From assembly GCA_003024985.2 (NCBI GenBank), contig PXIH01S0010882.1: a stretch of DNA of 13,326 nt; one strand, given 5' to 3'. Below are positions 8,815 through 13,326 of the stretch, piece by piece. This DNA is from Euperipatoides rowelli. Taxonomy: Eukaryota; Onychophora; Udeonychophora; Euonychophora; Peripatopsidae. The position numbers and the translations under genes are program-made. The first letter of the stretch is position 1. The number at the start of each line of letters is the position of its first letter. Under the pieces are notes generated by a model, which worked only from the letters and a program-made list of their open reading frames with translations, did not search any database and had not been told where the DNA came from.

Positions 8815-8816
8815 TA

Positions 8817-9450
8817 AAGTCTCTTTCATTACGAAATATTAAAAAAAAAAACATTAAAGGTAGCAATGAACAGTTTGTGGAAAATTGTAAGTGAACTTAT
8901 AAAACTTTTTATTACAATTTTAATACACTTCCATATGAGTGCTGTTCATAGCAGGAAGCACATCGTCATAATTTAATTGCTCACCATGTTTTGTTCAGCA
9001 TATTTTCGGAGACAGCCGTCATAGTGATATCATGGCTGTCTCATATCAGGCGAAGGTGTTGAATAGACTTAATTCTTGACATGACCCCACAGTAAAATCC
9101 CTACAAGGGTTATGTTAGGTAATTGTGGTGGCCATGGTATGGCAATATTCTGTGCAATCCTTTTGTCAGTAAATGGGGCATTAATGAAATCTTGAACAAT
9201 TAATCTCCATTGTGGAGGGGCACTTCCTCCCTGAACAGGGAACAATAATTTAGTATTGTGAAACAACAGGACATTCTCAGCGTTTTACTGCATCAAAATC
9301 ATTTTTGATTTTGGGGAATACAGTGACACCTATAGTTATCCAGCATGCACCTATTAAAAACAATAAAAACTTTGATCTTACCTTTGTTTTTAACAAACTG
9401 TTTGCTGCTACCTAAAATGTTTTTTGATGATTTTTTGTAATGAAAGACTT
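8817..9450 (-). mobile_element. Internally deleted mariner-like element with long terminal inverted repeats
   Basis: Long imperfect inverted repeats of about 100 bp face each other. The left (from 8817) begins AAGTCTCTTTCATTAC, and the right, read inward from 9450 on the - strand, begins AAGTCTTTCATTAC. Both continue with shared blocks AACATT, AGGTAGCA and AACAGTTTGT, to about 8924 and 9352. TA dinucleotides flank both ends (8815-8816 and 9451-9452), the target duplication of Tc1/mariner elements. The interior carries the C-terminal part of a - strand transposase whose stop codon is directly inside the left repeat. The N-terminal part is deleted, leaving a 634-bp non-autonomous copy. Confidence 0.85.
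8920..9300 (-). pseudogene. Mariner/Tc-type transposase, C-terminal remnant, catalytic residues lost
   Basis: Read on the - strand, the frame open at 9266-9069 shows PVQGGSAPPQWRLIVQDF, then IPWPPQ and LPNITLVGILLWGHVKN. After a stop it continues VYSTPSPDMR, then with a frameshift AVSENMLNKTW, and finally STHMEVY and a stop at 8920-8922. The order matches DDE transposases that read Gln-Asp-Gly-Ala-Pro-Pro-His, then Ser-Pro-Asp-Leu-Thr-Pro-x-Asp before Phe-Leu-Trp-Gly. Here the first Asp is Gly and the later Asp positions are Asn and Gly, so it is inactive. The expected upstream half is missing. It probably derives from the element that carries it. Confidence 0.82.
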
Positions 9451-9452
9451 TA

Positions 9453-9705
9453 TGAACAATGTTTGTATCGCTTTACACTACTGTATTTTGCAACTATTAC
9501 ATTAGACTTACTTTTACACAGTTGTATAAATACCTGTAAATAAAAAAAAGAAAATAACAGATTACCATTTACATTTTAAATTAGTGTGCTATTTACTACC
9601 CCATCTACCTACTTTGCAAATTAATCCTAAACACATTTTATTTAAATAAATAAGTTGTTAATAATTAATAATTTAATCATTCTCTTTTAAATTAATTTTT
9701 GTATA
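9453..9705. other. Intron 3: A+T-rich spacer between two DNA transposons
   Basis: Non-coding, A+T-rich, no recognisable feature. Confidence 0.5.
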
Positions 9706-10080
9706 AAGTAAAATTCCTCTATTATGAATATTTGGGGAGACACACCCATTCGAATTAAAGAAATATTCTAATTGAGAACTGAAAAAAAAAGTCTTTATAA
9801 GTACCAGTAATTCTTTGTTTTTTTTTAAATTGATTTTGTGATATTTTTTTAACAAACTTTCCTACTAAAATAAATCATTTTAATAAAACTCTATCCAAAG
9901 TATATTTTATAGGATTTATGACTATACCAAAAAAAATTAAGATAGGCCTACTATACAAGAAAGAAGAAAGGGAAATCACAATAAAAATGTTGAATCTAAT
10001 AGCCTATAAATAAATACAGTACTATTTGTGAAAATTGCCAGTTCGGATAATTGAAACTTCGGATTAGAGGAAGTTTAGTG
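9706..10080. mobile_element. pogo/Tigger-like MITE
   Basis: The left end (9706) reads AAGTAAAATTCCTCTATTAT, and the reverse complement of the right end (10080) reads CACTAAACTTCCTCTAATCC. They share TAAA, TTCCTCTA, then GAA and TTT a few bases on. Both are flanked by TATA (9702-9705 and 10081-10084), consistent with TA target duplication. The right-hand motif, TCGGATAATTGAAACTTCGG followed by ATTAGAGGAA, is like the ends of pogo/Tigger elements. At 375 bp and with no coding remnant, this is a non-autonomous copy. Confidence 0.68.
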
Positions 10081-10084
10081 TATA

Positions 10085-11032
10085 AGGAATAATTTATGTT
10101 CACACCAATGCCTATATTGGCTATGTAAACCCTTTGCTAAATTGACTCTGTTAAATGCACTATCTGTACATGTAATCCTCACTTATTACTGAAGATTTGA
10201 TCCTGGCAAATCCATATTAAAATAAACTCCATATTAAGCAGCGGATACATAATGTAGTTAATGCTAATTAAATTTAAGCTAAAATTATATGAGCAAACAT
10301 TTTTATAATTTGTATTAATAAAAGTTTAACCATGTTAGAATGAATTTGTGTTTGCTTTATGCGGCATGTTAATCAATGTTTAGCCTACCTTTAGTTTTAT
10401 TTACAGTAATTCAATAATATAGGGCTATTGTTTTGTAATATCTTATATCACTGTTAGAAACAATGAAAAAGTCTTTAGAAAAATATGATAACTTATACTA
10501 AAAATTAGGGAAATAATAAAAATGATAGATTTCTGGGTCAAAACCTCCATAACTTTCTATACTTTAAGATTTTTTTGCTATTGATGATAGAAAAATAAAT
10601 CAACATTAAATATTACAATAAAGTGATTTAACGTTAATAAAATTTCAATAAAAACATTATTGATCCTATGTTTTGATGAAGGCTGAAAAAAAAAAAAGTG
10701 GGAGGATCTACAAAAATTTTTGAATTTTTTTCGAATTTACATTAGTTATTGTGTGTTGTCTGATACTTTTGTGTATCACCATATAGACAATGATCATCTT
10801 AACTTTTATTGTTTAAAATTTTAAAAATTTAAGATAGTTCATAGTTTCAACAAATTGAAACTGAATAAAATTATGATAGAATCATTTGATAAGAGTCAAC
10901 AATATTTTTATAAACATAAGCTACTATCACTGCCTAAGTTAAAAAAAAATAACTGTGCAAATATTTTGAAAGAAATATAAAGAATGAATAAAACTTATAA
11001 CTAAAGAAAACTAAATAACATGTCCCAATATA
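10085..11032. other. Intron 3: A+T-rich stretch, no gene
   Basis: About 950 bp of A+T-rich sequence with homopolymer A runs (for example near 10685-10697). No open frame with recognisable similarity, no element ends and no RNA gene were seen. Confidence 0.5.
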
Positions 11033-11036
11033 TTAA

Positions 11037-11267
11037 CCCTTTCCACTCCAATTGAAAATTGTCTTGTTTGCATTCTTTTAAATCCCCTGATTTTAATTTT
11101 TTTGTTTTTTTTAAAAATCATTTGGTAAGATTAAAAACAAATATATTTTAGTCCCTTTGAACATAAATGTTATTAATTTAAACCATTTTTGAGGCTAACA
11201 ATGATTGTTGAATTGAGAATTGTAAAGTAAAAATTTCGGTATAATACCGTACTTGGAGTGGAAAGGG
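11037..11267. mobile_element. piggyBac-like MITE flanked by TTAA
   Basis: CCCTTTCCACTCCAA at 11037-11051 is the exact reverse complement of 11253-11267, a perfect 15-bp terminal inverted repeat. TTAA stands at both outer edges (11033-11036 and 11268-11271), the hallmark target site of piggyBac elements. The 231-bp interior is A+T-rich without coding, and has a 13-bp palindrome CGGTATAATACCG near the right end. The perfect ends suggest a fairly young insertion. Confidence 0.85.
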
Positions 11268-11399
11268 TTAACAAAAATCAAGAATGTTGTAAGAAAAACG
11301 AGGACTTATGCTATATGTGTGATAATGAAGCATGATGTCTTTAAGACATCTGATTGTAATATATTATCAATTAATGGCAATAAATGATAATAAATGTGT

Positions 11400-11700
11400 T
11401 GTGTGGCTGTTATGGTCAAATAGTGAGAGTGGGTTGTGATTATATTAAATATTTGGCTGTTATGGATGATCGTAAATATGTGTCTGTTTTTGTCAAATAG
11501 CGAAAATGAGTTGTGCTAATAGTAAATCTCACTGATTTGGTCAAATAGTGGGAATTGGTGGTGATGGTAGTAAAAAAAATGAGTCTGTTTTGGTCTAATA
11601 GTTAAAAAGTGTGGTGGTGATAATAAATATATAAATGTTAGTGTCAAATAATGAGAATTGGTGTGATGATAGTAAATATGTGTCTGTTTTGTGACAATAT
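11400..11700. repeat. Degenerate minisatellite, period about 50 bp
   Basis: A motif close to TCAAATAGTG followed by a GGTGGTGATNNTAGTAAAT-like tail recurs, with starts near 11416, 11493, 11541, 11594, 11644 and a last weak copy near 11693. Most spacings are 48-53 bp; the first is 77. Copies are diverged, and the region is rich in G and T on the + strand. Confidence 0.65.
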
Positions 11701-11993
11701 GTAATATTTGACAGAATTACATAATGCGACCTGTGGGGGAGATAGGTAAGTTGACTTAATAAGCTAGATACACTATTGATTATTACATTTATTCTGGTTG
11801 ATGTTTACTGTTTAATTTATGAATACAAGGTGATTGGTATAGTTTGCCTTGTGACTTGTGTTTGATGGGGTTTTTTTCTGATAGAGGGCACTGTATAGTT
11901 AGCGTCGTTTTTTACAGTGATGTAAGTTTACTCATCATGTGATTGAGAGCTTTTAAACTCATATCCTGTACTTGGAACTAAAACAAGTTATAA
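11701..11993. other. Intron 3: spacer before the satellite-bearing hAT element
   Basis: No gene or element recognised. Confidence 0.45.
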
Positions 11994-12001
11994 ATTGGTT
12001 A

Positions 12002-12638
12002 CAGAGGCGTCCAAAGGGATGAGGGTGACCTGCACCGGGTACTACCATATGGCGAAAAGAAATGCCACCCAAATTTTTTTTTTTAATTTTTTTTTTTTGG
12101 GGGGGAAGGGGGGGGTAAGCTTATCAAATCAGACAGAAAGGCAACAAAAACGTCCAGTAAGGTAAAAAAAAAGCTTATGAAATCAGACAGAAAGGCAATA
12201 AAATGTCAACTAAAAAAAAACAAAAACAAATCAGACAGAAAGGCAACAAAAATGTTCAGTAAGGTAAAAAAAAAAAAGCTTATGAAATCAGACAGAAAGG
12301 CAATAATACGTCCAGTCAACTAAAAAACAAAACTTATCAAATCAGACAGAAAGGCAACAAAAACGTCCATGAAGGTAAAAAAAAAAGCTTATGAAATCAG
12401 ACAAAGGCAATAATAAGTCGTCAACTAAAAAAAAAAAACTTATCAAATCAGACAGAAAGGCAACAAAAACATCCAGTAAGGTAAAAAAAAAAGATTATGA
12501 AATCAGACAAAGGCAATAAAATGTCCAGTCAACTTAAAAAAAAACTTATCAAAATATCCGCAACAAAAATATAAAGGTTTCAAGGGGGTGACAAGAGTAA
12601 GCTCCACCCTGGGTACAAAACATCATGGTATGCCACTG
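12002..12638. mobile_element. hAT-like element with exact 8-bp target duplication and satellite interior
   Basis: The left end CAGAGGCGT (12002-12010) and the reverse complement of the right end CAGTGGCAT (12630-12638) agree at 7 of 9 positions. The exact 8-bp sequence ATTGGTTA flanks both sides (11994-12001 and 12639-12646), as expected of a hAT insertion. Just inside each end is a related segment in direct orientation, starting GGGTGAC and running to GGGTAC. The middle of the element is a tandem array described separately. No transposase remnant is visible. Confidence 0.82.
12119..12570. repeat. Satellite-like array of about 53-bp units in an alternating 106-bp dimer
   Basis: The core AATCAGACAGAAAGGCAA (or shortened forms) recurs with starts near 12128, 12182, 12230, 12287, 12341, 12396, 12447 and 12502, and a decayed ninth copy near 12550. 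Two unit types alternate. One is entered by TATCAAATC, has GGCAACAAAAA and ends GTAAGGTAAAA; the other is entered by TATGAAATC, has GGCAATAA and ends GTCAACTAAAAAA. Units are 48-57 bp and the dimer is 102-111 bp. The alternation means the array grew by duplicating dimers. It is wholly inside the hAT-like element. Confidence 0.93.
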
Positions 12639-12646
12639 ATTGGTTA

Positions 12647-12823
12647 TATTAACATTTATACAAGATTGTGGACTACCAGGACATAAAGTAGGAACTGTGA
12701 TAATTTGAAACAAATATTTATCTGATAAAATCACTTGAACTAGACATTGATCATATATACTGTAAATGACTGCATACAATGATTACATTGATTGTTTCTT
12801 ACCAATTTTATATAATTCATACT
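12647..12823. other. Intron 3: short spacer between hAT-type elements
   Basis: Nothing recognised. A 76-codon - strand open frame overlaps this and the element end but has no family resemblance. Confidence 0.45.
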
Positions 12824-13060
12824 CAGTGATGGGGAAGTTACTAAAAAAAAGTAATTGAGTAAAAGTAAAGTTACTCACTATAAAAAAGTAATTGAGTAAA
12901 AGTAAAGTTACTTGCTTGAAAAAAGTAATTGAGTAAAAGTAAAGTTACTCACTATAAAAAAGTATTGAGTAAAAGTAAAGTTACTCACTATAAAAAAGTA
13001 ATTGAGTAAAAGTAAAGTTACTTTACAAAGTAACTTACAAGTTACAAGTTACTTTGCAAT
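12824..13060. mobile_element. hAT-type element end, followed by tandem array
   Basis: CAGTGATGGGGAAGTTACT at 12824-12842 is a typical terminal sequence of a widespread group of hAT-type elements whose ends are rich in AAGTTACTTT motifs. Copies of AGTTACT and its complement AGTAACT continue to about 13055. A matching right end (expected to read ...CATCACTG) and an 8-bp target duplication were not found, so the right limit is uncertain and the copy may be one-ended or rearranged. Confidence 0.6.
12851..13024. repeat. Tandem array of a 37-bp unit, five copies
   Basis: GTAATTGAGTAAAAGTAAAG followed by TTACT starts at 12851, 12888, 12925, 12962 (with a one-base deletion) and 12998, giving periods of 37, 37, 37 and 36 bp. 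The units are nearly identical apart from the link TCACTATAAAAAA or TGCTTGAAAAAA. The array begins right after the hAT-type end and repeats that end's own AGTTACT motif. Confidence 0.93.
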
Positions 13061-13090
13061 TAAAAACTGTCAAATCGATATAGGGATATT

Positions 13091-13229
13091 CAGGGGCGGA
13101 CTGGCAAACCCAGCTAGGCCAAAACATTGGCCCACATACCAGAAAATTAATCAGGGATATTGATAAGCTTTTTTTTTTTTGGCCCAACACAGTAGTTGCT
13201 GGTTGGCAGGGTGGGCCAGTCCGCCCCTG
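13091..13229. mobile_element. 139-bp hAT MITE with exact target duplication
   Basis: CAGGGGCGGACTGG at 13091-13104 is the exact reverse complement of 13216-13229, and similarity continues inward (GGC, ACCC, GC). The exact 8-bp duplication GGGATATT flanks it at 13083-13090 and 13230-13237. Ends of this type, CAGGGGCGGACTGG, are a familiar non-autonomous hAT signature in many animals. The interior holds a T run and no coding sequence. The perfect ends and target duplication point to a young insertion. Confidence 0.92.
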
Positions 13230-13237
13230 GGGATATT

Positions 13238-13326
13238 GATAAGCAACATCAAACTATGAATAGGATCTAGGTAAAATGCAATGATAGAAAAATAATATGT
13301 GCCCCCCCCCCCTCTCATTTACATGA
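13238..13326. other. Right edge, still within intron 3 as far as can be told
   Basis: A short non-coding stretch with a C run at 13303-13312. No exon of the beta-lactamase-like gene was found here. Confidence 0.4.

Noticed and set aside
9673-9855. 60-codon - strand open frame
   Set aside because: It crosses the left end of the pogo-like MITE and is Lys/Asn/Phe-rich by base composition only.
12119-12570. CRISPR-like array
   Set aside because: Units are head to tail with alternating variants and no unique spacers, and the genome is animal.
12549-12779. 76-codon - strand open frame
   Set aside because: It runs from the spacer into the end of the hAT-like element, crossing the insertion boundary, with no similarity to known proteins.
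12824-13090. Complete hAT element ending at AAAACTG near 13069
   Set aside because: The right terminus does not mirror the left one, and the flanking 8-mers (TTCATACT at left) do not match.

Overview
This is a piece of a large, intron-rich animal genome, strongly A+T-rich and packed with decayed transposons. The gene structure (GT-AG introns of 1.7 kb or more), the retroelement remains and at least five kinds of cut-and-paste transposon make it an invertebrate metazoan contig. The transposase and LINE fragments resemble families that are common in arthropods, but I cannot name a species or phylum with confidence.

The only host gene I can support is on the + strand: the first three coding exons (3225-3388, 6713-6870, 8527-8663) of a membrane-anchored serine beta-lactamase-like hydrolase, of the type usually annotated as beta-lactamase domain-containing protein 2-like. 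The joined exons give 153 residues in one open frame with consistent intron phases. They include an N-terminal hydrophobic anchor, a conserved Trp-Gly-Gly-Tyr-Ala-Asp segment, the catalytic Ser-x-x-Lys motif and a Leu-Leu-Ser-His-Gln segment. The rest of the enzyme lies beyond the right edge, so intron 3 is at least 4.66 kb long.

Upstream of the gene (1 to about 2230), on the - strand, are two broken retroelements: the C-terminal half of a non-LTR reverse transcriptase next to a Ty3/gypsy pol remnant (RNase H tail, integrase, GPY/F module). Next come a possible inverted-repeat element (2222-2794) and a perfect 25-bp-arm hairpin (2794-2849).

Intron 1 holds two hAT-like non-autonomous elements (3674-4311; 5032-5465). 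The second carries G-rich tracts and a perfect 48-bp direct repeat. Intron 2 holds a degenerate tandem repeat and a + strand LINE reverse transcriptase fragment. The visible part of intron 3 is a graveyard of DNA transposons: an internally deleted mariner-like element with long terminal inverted repeats and a dead transposase remnant (8817-9450), a pogo/Tigger-like MITE (9706-10080), a piggyBac-like MITE flanked by TTAA (11037-11267), a minisatellite, a hAT-like element with an exact 8-bp target duplication whose interior has become a satellite array (12002-12638), a hAT-type end with a 37-bp tandem array (12824 to about 13024), and a 139-bp hAT MITE with an exact 8-bp target duplication (13091-13229).

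I see no tRNA, rRNA, CRISPR or operon, and no new multi-gene system. The notable biology is the layered transposon colonisation of the introns and two cases of tandem arrays growing inside or at the end of hAT-type elements.
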